From Bacteroidales bacterium (lineage in GTDB: Bacteria; Bacteroidota; Bacteroidia; Bacteroidales; UBA3824): a DNA stretch of 52,881 bases. The notes below the pieces were generated by a model. That model worked only from the letters and a program-made list of their open reading frames with translations. It was not told where the DNA came from and made no database searches. The stretch spans positions 1 to 52,881 of the forward strand of contig JAFXZT010000130.1 of assembly GCA_017541145.1 (NCBI GenBank), read 5' to 3'. This document shows positions 24,105-33,208 of the stretch, piece after piece. Position numbers and translations under genes: made by a program. The stretch's first letter is position 1, and each line of letters starts with the position of its first letter.

Positions 24105-25340
24105 TTACTTTACAAATTTGTTTTCGCATTGAGCATTCAGTATTCTCCAACTTTGGTCAATCGGATTTTCGATAAGTTTTTCCAAGTAATGATACTGAAT
24201 ACCAAAATGATTTTTCAAATCGTCAATTTGTTTTTGAATTTTTGACTTTTCATCTTCTGACGGTTCAGCACCTTTTTCGGCCGTGATAATCAAATTCTTG
24301 GAAGTGTTGTCGTATTCCACAAATTCAAAAATCTTGGTTTTGTAACCGAATTTGTTGAGAATCAAAGCTCTGATAGTATCAGTAATAATTTCGGCTTCGC
24401 GTTCCAAGAGTATTCCGTATTTTAGTATCGGTTCCAATTATTGGGATTGTGAAATCTTGATTTGTTGTCTGATTTGCTTGTGACAGCACGGAGCTACAAT
24501 AATCACCTTCGCATTGGATTTGATACCGCGCAAAAGTGCATCGTCGGTAGCCGTATCGCAGGCATGAAGCGCTACAAGCATGTCAAGATGTTCTGTTTGA
24601 AATTCGTTGATATTGCTTTGTACAAATTTCAAACCTCCGAAAGTAGCTTTCTTGGCAGTGTTGTTGCAAAAATTTACAAGATTTTCCTGAGTTTCCACAC
24701 CAATCATGTCCACGTCCAATTCCTTTTTGTTGGTGAGAAAATCATAAGTAGCAAAAGTCAAATAACCCTTGCCGCATCCCATGTCCGCAATTTTTACCGG
24801 TTTACAGTCTTTTACATTATCAGTCAGAGAATCAATAATTTCGATAAATTTTTCTACCTGTTTGTATTTTGCGCTCATACTCGGAATTACCTCGCCTTTT
24901 TGGTCGGTGATACCGAGCGATTTTAGGTAAACACTGTTTTTTGCATCCAAAAGACGTTTTTTAGTTTCGTTGTGACTTCCGTCTGCTGCTTGATGAAATG
25001 TCGGTTTTTGTTTGTATAATTTCGGAACTCGTTTGTTGTTGTATTTCAGTTCCCAGTCTTCGGCGGTGGTGTACAAAATATTGTCAAGAAAATTGTTACC
25101 GATCATTGCCTGAAGCTGTTTTTCAGCCTCTTCTACCGAAAAATTTTTTGTAACATCATTTCTGTCGTATTTGTACACAAACTGTAAATTGGGTTTGTCT
25201 TGAATCTTTACGTACTTGATTATAATTTTGTTCATTTCCTGATTTTCAAGTACTCTTTTTGTTAGGATAAGTTTTACAAATGTTCCTTTGTAAACCGAAG
25301 AACTTACTTTGTCTGTAAATTCTTTTATAACTTTGTCCAT
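24105..25340 (-). pseudogene. SAM methyltransferase split by an in-frame UAA
   Basis: Codons 1-300 (25340 to 24441) encode the N-terminal region and a class I SAM-binding domain with ADMGCGKGYLTF near 187, IGVETQ, and the family marker APCCHKQIR, as in PF13679-type methyltransferases. TAA at 24438-24440 interrupts the gene. The same frame then continues without any shift for 110 codons with ILKYGILLEREAEIITDTIRALILNKFGYKTKIFEF, which is the normal C-terminal part of this family. The total of about 411 positions fits a full-length relative. The stop is probably a point mutation such as CAA or GAA to TAA. The downstream half has only a TTG as its first codon and is unlikely to be made alone. 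A sequencing error is possible. Confidence 0.75.
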
Positions 25341-25387
25341 GATTTTGATTTGGTTTTTAGGTATTAATTAAATTTTTTTTTCGATTG

Positions 25388-25415
25388 ATTCTTGATTTAA
25401 TAAAAAATCAAGCTT
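25388..25415 (-). terminator. Weak hairpin after the thioesterase gene
   Basis: CTTGATTT and AAATCAAG pair around a short A/T loop just past the thioesterase stop, with an imperfect T-rich run on the reverse strand. It could be a weak terminator. Confidence 0.35.
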
Positions 25416-25421
25416 CATTGT

Positions 25422-26168
25422 TTATAACGTATTTGTTGGCTCTGAGGTTTCAAATTCTGCTCTGTACATCGTTTTGCCCTCGTAACGCATTTCAATCTGA
25501 GAGATATTTTCGTTTTGCTGTTTGTATATCTTTACTTCCTGATTGTACAATACCTCTGACAAGAAATTTACATCCATTCTTTTGATTTTTTTACTTTTAA
25601 AAAAGTCAATATCAAAAAGATCAAACGTCATTTCCAAATATCTCATGCTGTAGAGATGCTTGTTGATATCGATATCAGAGTATTTTATTTTGTTGACTGA
25701 TTGATATTTATCATCATCGAGCACAAAACGTAAGTGTTTGTATTTTTCAACAGAAATTTCGTCCTCAGAAGTCAAGTCAAATACATCGGGAAATACTTCG
25801 TTTAGGAAAACAGGTCTTCTGGTTTTTGTGTTGATAATCAACCATTCCGACGATACATTTGCAATCTTTTCGCCGTTGCAGGTAATAAAGAAATCTCTTT
25901 GACTGCTAATTTTTGTGCAGTTACTTATTTTTGTATGGATGTCTACAAAACTATTGATTGTCGGCAAATTGAAAACCTCAAAATGCAATCCGGACATCAC
26001 CCAAGTCATGTTGTTTTTTGCCAAAGTTTGCATCGAAATTCCGAGCTCTGTGGCGTGTAGCCCTGCTGTATCCAAAATATAGTTGCCAAGTTTCGGTAAC
26101 GACAATTTGCCGGTATAATCAGAATCATTGTAATTGACTCTGTATTTTGAATCAAAAACTTTTGCCAT
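25422..26168 (-). CDS. Acyl-ACP thioesterase
   Basis: A 248-residue double hot-dog enzyme of the FatA/FatB-like family (PF01643), which releases fatty acids from acyl carrier protein. The N-terminal hot dog begins at YRVNYNDSDYTGKLSLPKLGNY, and the hydrophobic helix AGLHATELG follows. The second hot dog begins near 155 with IKYSDIDINKHLYSMRYLEM, containing the D-x-N-x-H segment that carries the catalytic residues. The length agrees with bacterial members. A perfect promoter lies upstream. It may tune membrane fatty acid composition (inference). Confidence 0.88.
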   Translation of the reverse strand: MAKVFDSKYRVNYNDSDYTGKLSLPKLGNYILDTAGLHATELGISMQTLAKNNMTWVMSGLHFEVFNLPTINSFVDIHTKISNCTKISSQRDFFITCNGEKIANVSSEWLIINTKTRRPVFLNEVFPDVFDLTSEDEISVEKYKHLRFVLDDDKYQSVNKIKYSDIDINKHLYSMRYLEMTFDLFDIDFFKSKKIKRMDVNFLSEVLYNQEVKIYKQQNENISQIEMRYEGKTMYRAEFETSEPTNTL

Positions 26169-26190
26169 TATTGTTTATAAATTTCGATTT

Positions 26191-26220
26191 CAAATGTAAG
26201 TCAATTTTTTGATTTACCAA
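26191..26220 (-). promoter_or_regulatory. Promoter of the acyl-ACP thioesterase gene
   Basis: Reverse strand: TTG (26218-26220), a 19-base spacer and TACATTTG (26191-26198), about 22 bases before the ATG. Confidence 0.75.
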
Positions 26221-26442
26221 GATTTTTTTGTTCAAATTAATTTATTAATTTTATAAAAGCTTGATTGTCAGTGTTATTGCTGTATTTCTAATTTTAAATT
26301 TTTCACAAAATTGTAGAAATAATCATTTTCGGACTAAAATTTGATGTTATTTTAGGTAACTTTTTATAAATTGTAACAATTACAATAATAGTAAAGACCA
26401 AATAACCAATTATTTAAGTATAAACAATTAGAATAACTAAGA

Positions 26443-28215
26443 ATGCACAGTAAGATTTCATTTTTGTCTTTATTGATAATTTTGATGCTTTGGGTGTTAC
26501 CACAAACGGGATTTTCAAAACCCAAACCGGATGCTGTACTTCAGAAAATGGAGGCAGAGTTTGAGAAAGCCAAAAGCAATAGAGACAAAGCAACTCTCGG
26601 CATGAAACTCGCCAGGTATTGTTTGTCAAAAAATAATGACGCATGTGTTACTTATGCAAACAATGCTATCAAAGCGGCAAAAGCTGCAAGAATGACCAAA
26701 ACCCAGGCTGAATTGCAATCGGTGATTGGTAATTATTATTACAAAAACAAAAACTATAAAAGGGCTGTGTTGGCTTTTGAGGCTGAGTATGCTCTCAGAA
26801 AGAAAAATCAGCAGGCAAAACCAAGAGCTATAACATGTTACAACATCGGTTTTTGTTATTATAAACTCGGATTTCAGAAAAAAGCTATCAAGTATTACGA
26901 AGAATCAATGGGTTTGGCAAAGAAATTGGGAGACAAACTGTTGATTGACCGTTTAACACGTTCTTTGTCTGATGTAAGTATCAAACAGCGTGATTACAAA
27001 TCGGCTTACGAATATCTCAACAAATATTTGAAAGCCGAAAATCAGCGTTTCAAAGAGGAATATGCTTTGCTTCAAGATTCCATGGAAACGCAAAGTATGG
27101 AAATTGTAGCAAAAGATTCTACAATTCAAGTTGTGGAAGAGCAAAAAAAGCAGCTTGAGATGTCAAAACAACTTCTCGAAGCTCAAAAAAGTGAGCTTGA
27201 AGCCATTCAGCAGGCTCAGAAACTTGAACTTGAAAAGCAAGCTCTTGAAAATCATAATCTTGAAGTCGAGAAAGAAAATGCTTCACTTTGGAGAAATATT
27301 TTGGCAATATCCGGAGGCAGCCTTATTTTGATTCTTGTTTTCGTGATTCGCAGTGTGATAATCAAGAAGAAAACCAACAAACGATTGCGCTCACTTAACG
27401 AAGAAATCAAGGCTACAAACGAAGAACTTTCTCAGAAAAATCAGATAATTGAGCTTAAAAACAAGGATATAACCGACAGTTTGAACTATGCGGGAAAAAT
27501 TCAGATGGCAATGCTTCGAGATTTTACAACGTATAGCAAACTTATGACCGATTACTTTATATTTTACGCTCCAAAAGACATCGTTTCCGGTGATTTCTAT
27601 TGGGCGCACAAAGTTGGAGATAAGTTTATTTTTACAGTCGGCGATTGTACCGGACACTCTGTACCGGGAGCATTTATGAGTATGCTTGGTATTGCGTTGC
27701 TCAATCAGATAGTAGCGCAACAGCATGAAACTCAAGCTTCTAAGATATTGGAACAGATGAGGGCTTTGGTAAAATCTTACCTTGGTCAAACCGGAATCAA
27801 CGAAGAACCAAAAGACGGTATGGATATGTCGCTTTGTGTTTGGGACGTAAAAACCAACGAAGGTAACTATTCCGGAGCATACAATCCGCTTTGGCAAATA
27901 AGAAACGGAGAACTCAAAACATTTGAAGCCGTAAAAAATCCGGTTGGAATCCATACGAGAGAAGTTCCGTTTCAGGATTCGTTCTTTCAGATAGAAAAAG
28001 GAGACAAATATTATATGTTTTCCGACGGATATTGCGACCAATTCAGTGGTACACGTCACGAGAAATATAAAACCACCCGATTCAAAAAGATGTTGCTTGA
28101 AACGGCGGGACTTACTATGAATCAGCAAGGTGACATGATAACCAAGAACTATTGGGATTGGAAAGGCGATTTCGTACAAATTGATGATGTTTGCGTGTTG
28201 GGCGTGGAGATATAA
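26443..28215 (+). CDS. TPR-transmembrane SpoIIE/PP2C phosphatase, SiaA-like
   Basis: A 590-residue membrane phosphatase, presumed to dephosphorylate SiaC. It has a signal peptide or first helix (1-25), TPR-like helical repeats (about 45-200; GNYYYKNKNYKRAVLAFE, CYNIGFCYYKLGFQKKAIKYY), a Glu/Gln/Lys-rich coiled coil (about 210-283), a transmembrane helix (about 287-308), a second coiled coil, and a SpoIIE PP2C domain from about 370. Metal-site motifs are VSGDFYWA (Asp384), GDCTGHSVPGAFMS, MFSDGYCDQF and QIDDVCVLG. The TPR part should lie in the periplasm and the phosphatase in the cytosol. In Pseudomonas SiaA has a HAMP sensor instead; the TPR front end is the Bacteroidota version. It is directly followed by siaB and siaC. 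Confidence 0.85.
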   Translation: MHSKISFLSLLIILMLWVLPQTGFSKPKPDAVLQKMEAEFEKAKSNRDKATLGMKLARYCLSKNNDACVTYANNAIKAAKAARMTKTQAELQSVIGNYYYKNKNYKRAVLAFEAEYALRKKNQQAKPRAITCYNIGFCYYKLGFQKKAIKYYEESMGLAKKLGDKLLIDRLTRSLSDVSIKQRDYKSAYEYLNKYLKAENQRFKEEYALLQDSMETQSMEIVAKDSTIQVVEEQKKQLEMSKQLLEAQKSELEAIQQAQKLELEKQALENHNLEVEKENASLWRNILAISGGSLILILVFVIRSVIIKKKTNKRLRSLNEEIKATNEELSQKNQIIELKNKDITDSLNYAGKIQMAMLRDFTTYSKLMTDYFIFYAPKDIVSGDFYWAHKVGDKFIFTVGDCTGHSVPGAFMSMLGIALLNQIVAQQHETQASKILEQMRALVKSYLGQTGINEEPKDGMDMSLCVWDVKTNEGNYSGAYNPLWQIRNGELKTFEAVKNPVGIHTREVPFQDSFFQIEKGDKYYMFSDGYCDQFSGTRHEKYKTTRFKKMLLETAGLTMNQQGDMITKNYWDWKGDFVQIDDVCVLGVEI

Positions 28216-28243
28216 AATTTTTAAAAAAAATTACAAAAAATTG

Positions 28244-28274
28244 TTGTTTTTCAAAAATCTATCATTTATATTTG
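28244..28274 (+). promoter_or_regulatory. Internal promoter for siaB-siaC
   Basis: TTG (28244-28246), a 20-base spacer and TATATTTG (28267-28274) match the consensus and lie 24 bases before the siaB ATG. Kinase and substrate can therefore be made without the upstream phosphatase. Confidence 0.75.
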
Positions 28275-28298
28275 CACTAACAAAAAAACGCATTCATT

Positions 28299-28859
28299 AT
28301 GGAATTTTCGAGAGACCACAATTGTATGCTGAAGTTGTCCAAAGAGGTCTGCGAGACTCAAGGAAAAAAACTCATGTTTTTCAACGGAGTTTTTGGCAGA
28401 GTTCCGTTTGCAATGATTGATGCATATTGCGAAGATATTTTGGATCAGCCTGCTATAGTAAACAAAAAAGTGCGAACAGTATTTGTTGAATTGGCTCAAA
28501 ATATCAATTTCTATTCCGAACAGCGTGAAAACAACAAAGGAATAGGATTTATATCAGTATGTCAGACAGCGGACGGTTTTATGATAACAAGTGCCAACAC
28601 TGCCTCAAAATACAATGAAAGCAGATTATCCCAACGTCTTGAGAATATCAAGCTTTTGGACAAAAGTGGTATGCATAGTTACAAGCGTAAACTCATGCAC
28701 GAAAATTTTCAAAACACCGAGACTGCAAATATCGGTGTGGTACAAAGTTCGATAATTGCCGAAGCAAAATTTCGTTATGATTCGGTGAAAATTGAGGACA
28801 ATTTGTATTTTATTACATTGAAAATCGAAATAAAAGTGCCTAAATTAGAAATAAATTAA
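28299..28859 (+). CDS. siaB: SiaB-family protein kinase (DUF6272)
   Basis: A 186-residue GHKL-like serine/threonine kinase of the SiaB type, which in Pseudomonas phosphorylates SiaC. The ATP-lid landmarks are an N-box-like VFVELAQNINFYSEQ near 67-81, a glycine motif GIGFISV near 87, and a late NIGVVQSS motif near 146. Unlike anti-sigma kinases such as RsbW, it has the SiaB-specific N-terminal region with FFNGVFGRVPFAMID. It lies between a PP2C phosphatase and SiaC in the same order as siaABC of Pseudomonas. The gap to siaC is 63 bases. Confidence 0.85.
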   Translation: MEFSRDHNCMLKLSKEVCETQGKKLMFFNGVFGRVPFAMIDAYCEDILDQPAIVNKKVRTVFVELAQNINFYSEQRENNKGIGFISVCQTADGFMITSANTASKYNESRLSQRLENIKLLDKSGMHSYKRKLMHENFQNTETANIGVVQSSIIAEAKFRYDSVKIEDNLYFITLKIEIKVPKLEIN

Positions 28860-28922
28860 GTACTTTTATAAAAAATAGAATAGGGAAAATATATTAACGA
28901 TAAGAAGAATTACTTTATAATT

Positions 28923-29303
28923 ATGGATAATATACATATACCGGGATCGCATGACGGATATTTCGTTCCAACCGTTGATTTCAATTATCAAAACGGTGTT
29001 TGTGAAATATCAGGCGAGTCATTTTTGGAAGAAACCAATGTATTTTATGCTCCGCTTATTTCATGGATAAGAGAGTATACTAAAACGGGATTGCCTTTGG
29101 TTTTCAATTGCAAATTAACATATTTCAATACCAGTTCCACCAAAAGTCTTTTGGACATTTTCAAAATTTTGAAAAAATACGAGACTGACGGCGGACAAGT
29201 TACTGTAAATTGGTATTATGACAACGAAGATCTTGACCTTGAAGAAGCAATTCAAGATTACATCACTGATACCGGTTTGAAAATCAATATGATAAATTTC
29301 TAA
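28923..29303 (+). CDS. siaC: SiaC-family regulatory phosphoprotein (DUF1987)
   Basis: A 126-residue protein of the SiaC/DUF1987 family, an antagonist-like alpha/beta fold. Family motifs are CEISGESFLEETNVFYAPL (27-45), LTYFNTSSTKSLLDIF (65-80) and VTVNWYYDNEDLDLEEA. In P. aeruginosa SiaC is phosphorylated by SiaB at Thr68 within an NTSS motif; here the matching residue is probably Thr70. Unphosphorylated SiaC there activates the diguanylate cyclase SiaD. No GGDEF gene is in this window, so its target here is unknown. It ends the siaABC-like module before the hairpin at 29316-29379. Confidence 0.88.
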   Translation: MDNIHIPGSHDGYFVPTVDFNYQNGVCEISGESFLEETNVFYAPLISWIREYTKTGLPLVFNCKLTYFNTSSTKSLLDIFKILKKYETDGGQVTVNWYYDNEDLDLEEAIQDYITDTGLKINMINF

Positions 29304-29315
29304 TCGTTTATAATT

Positions 29316-29379
29316 ACGAATTAAGAATTATGAATTACGATTCTCCAAAACGTATTTTAAATTCTTAATTCGTTTTTTT
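29316..29379. terminator. Long-loop terminator after siaC
   Basis: ACGAATTAAGAATT (29316-29329) and AATTCTTAATTCGT (29360-29373) are complementary over 14 bases with a 30-base loop, and the stem runs into T7. AT-only stems with long loops are less certain terminators. Confidence 0.55.
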
Positions 29380-29425
29380 ATTTCCAATTTCCAACTTTCA
29401 ATTTCCAATTTTCAATTTTCAATTT
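29379..29425. repeat. Degenerate TTTCCAA/TTTCAAT simple repeat
   Basis: About six tandem 6-8-base units of the type TTTCCAA or TTTTCAA lie between siaC and the end of the outer-membrane protein gene. It is a low-complexity intergenic filler with no visible function. Confidence 0.6.
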
Positions 29426-30104
29426 AATAATGCCTGTATCCTCTGTGAATCAATTTTATAGAGCATCCGATTGTTAAAAGAATACTTTGATTATAAACTT
29501 TTACATCTTTACTGTTAGAAATATCAGCCAATCCGTATTCGTATGCCAATTCAGCGATAAAACGGATATTATTGAATCCGAATTCCGTTCCGACAGATGC
29601 TCTTGCGCCGTAATCATTTTGCTTGTAATATTCATTTTCAGCTAATTCGTGAGATTGGCGGAAGTCGTCAGAAACAACATCTTTTGTAACTGCATAACCG
29701 TAATACAATCCCGCGCCGAAATAAATCAAGTCGCCCGGCACATATAGCCTCACATTCGGGCAAAATTGGAGGTAGCAAAGAGTAGAATTAAAAAAGTCTT
29801 GATTATCATTAAATTTATATTTTTCGCCTTTACCGGTGTAATACAATTCGCCGCAAAATCTTACAAAATTGTATTTCTTTAGTCTGTAATCAAATGAAAA
29901 TCCGGCAGTTATACCCGGTTTTACGATATCATTTACGTTTTTGAAATTTTTTTCCGGCAATGAGCTGTTTATAGGGGAGGAGATTACCGGTCCGACCTTG
30001 AATTCAATAAATTTTGTTTGTGAAAAAACGTTGTTGCCGCCAAATGCAGCAACAACGTTTATCAACATCGAAAGTATTATGATTTTGATATTGTTTTTTC
30101 GCAT
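29424..30104 (-). CDS. Outer-membrane beta-barrel protein (PorT/OMP_b-brl_2-like)
   Basis: A 226-residue exported protein with a signal peptide (1-29, ending NNVFSQ). The rest is alternating hydrophobic strands ending in aromatic residues, typical of the small eight-strand barrels of Bacteroidota: FIEFKVGPVISSP, GITAGFSFDYRL, FVRFCGELYYTGKG, YFGAGLYYGYAV and SILLTIGCSIKLI. The function is unknown. The first 28 bases overlap the end of folP, so it is probably co-transcribed with folP and the SPOR gene. Confidence 0.72.
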   Translation of the reverse strand: MRKNNIKIIILSMLINVVAAFGGNNVFSQTKFIEFKVGPVISSPINSSLPEKNFKNVNDIVKPGITAGFSFDYRLKKYNFVRFCGELYYTGKGEKYKFNDNQDFFNSTLCYLQFCPNVRLYVPGDLIYFGAGLYYGYAVTKDVVSDDFRQSHELAENEYYKQNDYGARASVGTEFGFNNIRFIAELAYEYGLADISNSKDVKVYNQSILLTIGCSIKLIHRGYRHY

Positions 30105-30925
30105 ATCTTGATAGCTTCCACAGCGGGTTTTACATCGTGAACTCTTAGGATATCAGCGCCTTTGAGCAACGCAATTGTATTAAGAACTGTTGTTCCGTTG
30201 GCTGAATCGGCAGGTGTACCGCCCAACAATTTGTAAATCATTGATTTTCTTGAAATTCCTACCAAAATAGGTAATCCGAAAATTTCAAAATCCTGCATTT
30301 TGTTCATCAGTTCGTAATTTTGATCGAGAGTTTTGCTGAATCCGAATCCCGGATCAAGAATAATATCATTGGTACCCGCTTTGCGGAATTTTTCGCTCTG
30401 AACGGCAAAAAATTTGGTAATATCCTCAATCAAATTGTTGTAATTGCAATTGCTTTGCATATTTTGCGGTGTTCCAATCATGTGCATTAAGATGTATGCA
30501 GCATGATATTTTCCTACAATTTCCGACATTTTTTCGTCAAGCATACCTCCGGAGATGTCGTTTATAATTGGCACTCCGTATTCCGAAATTGCAAATTCTG
30601 CTACTTGACTTCTGAATGTATCAATTGAAATCAGAGCTTGCGGAAATTCTTTTGTGATGATATCCAAAGCCGGTTTCAGTCTGTTGATTTCCTCTTCGGC
30701 AGAGATATCTTCGCAACCCGGACGCGTGCTATAAGCTCCTAAGTCAATGAACGTTGCACCTTCAGAAAGGTGTTTTTTTACTCTTTCTACAACCTCATTC
30801 TCGCTTTGGCAACGGCTTCCGCTGTAAAAAGAATCAGGAGTAACATTTACAATACCCATCACTTTTGGTTCGCTCAAGTCTATAATTTTTCCTGAGCAAT
30901 TGATGGTTTTGTGTTTCGTGGTCAT
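30077..30925 (-). CDS. folP: Dihydropteroate synthase
   Basis: Joins p-aminobenzoate to dihydropterin pyrophosphate in folate synthesis; the target of sulfonamides. It is a TIM barrel with all expected motifs: GIVNVTPDSFYSGSR (24-38), GAYSTRPG, ISIDTFRS near 99, NDISGG, LMHMIGTPQNMQ, LDPGFGFSKT near 190, GISRKSMI near 220 and a final RVHDVKPAVEAI. At 282 residues it has the normal length. The start lies 18 bases after the SPOR gene stop. In many Bacteroidales folP sits next to cdaA; here about 4.7 kb separate them. Confidence 0.96.
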   Translation of the reverse strand: MTTKHKTINCSGKIIDLSEPKVMGIVNVTPDSFYSGSRCQSENEVVERVKKHLSEGATFIDLGAYSTRPGCEDISAEEEINRLKPALDIITKEFPQALISIDTFRSQVAEFAISEYGVPIINDISGGMLDEKMSEIVGKYHAAYILMHMIGTPQNMQSNCNYNNLIEDITKFFAVQSEKFRKAGTNDIILDPGFGFSKTLDQNYELMNKMQDFEIFGLPILVGISRKSMIYKLLGGTPADSANGTTVLNTIALLKGADILRVHDVKPAVEAIKICEKTISKS

Positions 30926-30943
30926 TATAAATTAATTTATTTT

Positions 30944-31864
30944 TTATTGGTTGATTCCTTCGTTGATATCTTCGATTCGGACACCGTTTCTGTAAGCTGT
31001 TATAAATGCGTCTTTTACAGTTTTTCTTACTTCCAGTAATACTTCGTGAGCCTCTTCGTAAGATGAATAATATCCGAACGTATAACGGTAAACTCCGTTA
31101 GAAAGTTCGTTGTTTATAATTTCTTTGGTTGGATAAATTTTATCCAATTGCTCCAATGTTAAAGGTTGCTTTTCAGCAGCAATTTGTATTTTAAAAGTAA
31201 TTTTATCTTTTTTTACAGGTTTTTCTTCTACAAAAATATCTTCCTCTTGAACTGCTTTCACCGGTTCTTTTTTGTCGTACCAGCCGAGCAAAGTTCCGTA
31301 AGCCTGAATTTGCATTGCTATTGCATCGTTTTGACTTTGGTTAACTTGTTCTTTGGTTTTCAAAATTTGTTTTTGGTCAGCTTTTTTGCCGGTTGGAACA
31401 GTTTTTAGTTTTTGGTCAGCTTTTGTCCAGTTGTTTGTCGCCTCTTTGATACTTACATTTGCGGCTTGACGCTTTTCATCGTTGGCACTTGACAAAAGTT
31501 CTTTCAAGTTGGCAGCGTAAATGCCGTAAGTTGTTGACAAATATTTTTCGTACAAGTTATAAGCATTAATTTTTTGCGCAATAAGCGGAGTTTCAATATC
31601 TTCCGCTTGTTTTAGAAGTTTTTTTGCTTTGCCTTTTTTCTGGCTTGCAGCTTGAGTTTTTAGTTTATCAGCTGCCGCTTGTTTTGTTGCGCAGCCTTCC
31701 ATAATTTTGTCAGCTTTAGATTTTTGTGCCTCAGCGTCAGAAAGTTGTGATACCTCGATGTCGCTCAATTGTTCTTTTATCGCCTCAATTGGCTCTATTT
31801 CTTGAGCATTTACTGTTACAAGCGATATTGCGAATAATATCGCAGTGAAAATAAGTTTTTTCAT
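30944..31864 (-). CDS. Exported SPOR-domain protein
   Basis: A 306-residue protein with signal peptide MKKLIFTAILFAISLVTVNA, an Ala/Lys/Gln-rich helical, coiled-coil-like region (about 25-200), and a C-terminal SPOR-like domain (about 230-300; TFKIQIAAEKQPL ... VYRYTFGYYSSYEEAHEVL). SPOR domains bind denuded peptidoglycan and often mark division sites. The start is set at 31864, where the signal peptide begins; the frame extends 21 codons further upstream without any signal-like sequence. It is the first gene of a likely three-gene unit with folP and the barrel protein. Confidence 0.78.
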   Translation of the reverse strand: MKKLIFTAILFAISLVTVNAQEIEPIEAIKEQLSDIEVSQLSDAEAQKSKADKIMEGCATKQAAADKLKTQAASQKKGKAKKLLKQAEDIETPLIAQKINAYNLYEKYLSTTYGIYAANLKELLSSANDEKRQAANVSIKEATNNWTKADQKLKTVPTGKKADQKQILKTKEQVNQSQNDAIAMQIQAYGTLLGWYDKKEPVKAVQEEDIFVEEKPVKKDKITFKIQIAAEKQPLTLEQLDKIYPTKEIINNELSNGVYRYTFGYYSSYEEAHEVLLEVRKTVKDAFITAYRNGVRIEDINEGINQ

Positions 31865-31982
31865 TTTGTTAAGTATTTTTTGGTTCGAAAATTTTATTTT
31901 TCCCCTTTGCGGGTGTTGTATCCGCAATTATGCAATAAGAGTTCCATAATTATTTACGAATCGTAATTTATTGTTAAAAAAT

Positions 31983-32026
31983 AAAAAAATCCATCAGTTC
32001 CCCTGTATTGAGAAACTGATGGATTT
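31983..32026 (-). terminator. Terminator after the zinc-ribbon gene
   Basis: AAATCCATCAGTT and AACTGATGGATTT form the stem. On the reverse strand it is followed by T7, just beyond the stop of the zinc-ribbon gene. Confidence 0.85.
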
Positions 32027-32052
32027 GATTTTAGAGGTAAATGTATTTCGGG

Positions 32053-33174
32053 CTAATTGCTTAAAAGTTTGAAAAGTAGTGTAAGTACTGCAATTACAGC
32101 AATTATCGACATTACAATCTTAATTACGCTGTACGGTCTTTCGCCCCTTACAGTTCCGCTTTGTCCGTTTACTACAAATCGGTAGGATTTGTCTTTGTAC
32201 TTGTAGGCACTAATCCAAATCGGCAACAAAATATGTTTGTATGTAAGGTCATACCAATTAATATCCATATTTCCAATGCGTTGTTCATCGCCACCGATGT
32301 CTTCGCAGATTGTGGAGCGGATTTCTTCTTCCATAATTTTCTGAGCTGTTTTGAAACCATCCATTACTTTTATTGAGTAAGTTTCGGCTTTGAAACCGCT
32401 CATAAATTTTTCATCGTAAGGAACAAGCGAACCTAAACTCCAAGGTTGCAACGAGTTGAGATATGCCGACGGTAAGGTGTTGGAAGCAGAAAGTAAGATG
32501 TCATCAAATGCGTTTTTTACTTTTCCGAAAGCCGGACTCCATCTGGTATGTCTTACTTGTCTTATTTTCTCTTGACCTTGACTGTCTTTGTATCTTTCTT
32601 CGGTGTAATACCAAATTCCGCGCTCACCGGTATAATTTGTTGTCGATTTGGCGTCGTAAGTCCAATACGGAATATAAACGCCTGAAAGTGAACCGGTTTG
32701 TGATGCCGAATTTTTCAAATCGCTTGGAGCAAACCATAAATCTTTAAGCCATCTTTTGTACAATTCGCAAGCTTGATGCTGTTCCAATTGAAACGGAATC
32801 ATTGCTGCCGGCTTTATTTTTTTTACTGTAGAACTTTGATTTACAGTAAGTGGCGAGCCGCAAAAATCGCATTTGGATGATATTACATTTTTGTCAAATG
32901 TGGTTTCTGCTCCACACGAATTACATTTTACGGTATGAATTTCTTCTGTCTGACTGTCATCAATCATTGAATCGTTCAGCAGATCAAGTTCTTTTACCGC
33001 TTCTGTTTTGGCATTTTCGTCAACTGTAATTTCGTTAATAGTGCCGCATGATTCGCATTTCAACGAAAGTGTGCCGGGTGCAAATACTAATTTTGAACCG
33101 CAGCAACTGCATTGTATTACGTTTTGTGAAGTTTGGTTTTCTGATATATGGTTTGTGTTTTGCTCTTCTTCCAT
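32053..33174 (-). CDS. Double zinc-ribbon membrane protein (YdjG-like)
   Basis: A 373-residue protein with two rubredoxin-like zinc ribbons: CxxC pairs at 22/25 and 40/43, and at 84/87 and 102/105. A conserved middle region with many Trp and Tyr residues (about 120-340) follows, with one C-terminal membrane helix (about 350-370). This matches the family of B. subtilis YdjG, which acts with the SPFH protein YdjI to recruit the PspA-type protein to the membrane under stress. The gene lies 34 bases after an SPFH gene, the same partnership. No PspA homologue is in the window. The role as a membrane-stress adaptor is inference. Confidence 0.72.
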   Translation of the reverse strand: MEEEQNTNHISENQTSQNVIQCSCCGSKLVFAPGTLSLKCESCGTINEITVDENAKTEAVKELDLLNDSMIDDSQTEEIHTVKCNSCGAETTFDKNVISSKCDFCGSPLTVNQSSTVKKIKPAAMIPFQLEQHQACELYKRWLKDLWFAPSDLKNSASQTGSLSGVYIPYWTYDAKSTTNYTGERGIWYYTEERYKDSQGQEKIRQVRHTRWSPAFGKVKNAFDDILLSASNTLPSAYLNSLQPWSLGSLVPYDEKFMSGFKAETYSIKVMDGFKTAQKIMEEEIRSTICEDIGGDEQRIGNMDINWYDLTYKHILLPIWISAYKYKDKSYRFVVNGQSGTVRGERPYSVIKIVMSIIAVIAVLTLLFKLLSN

Positions 33175-33208
33175 TTTTACATAAGTTTATGTAGTAATAC
33201 TCAATAAC

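Noticed and set aside
27391-28179. 262-codon reverse frame opposite the SiaA-like phosphatase
   Set aside because: It mirrors the conserved SpoIIE domain and has no protein-like features of its own.
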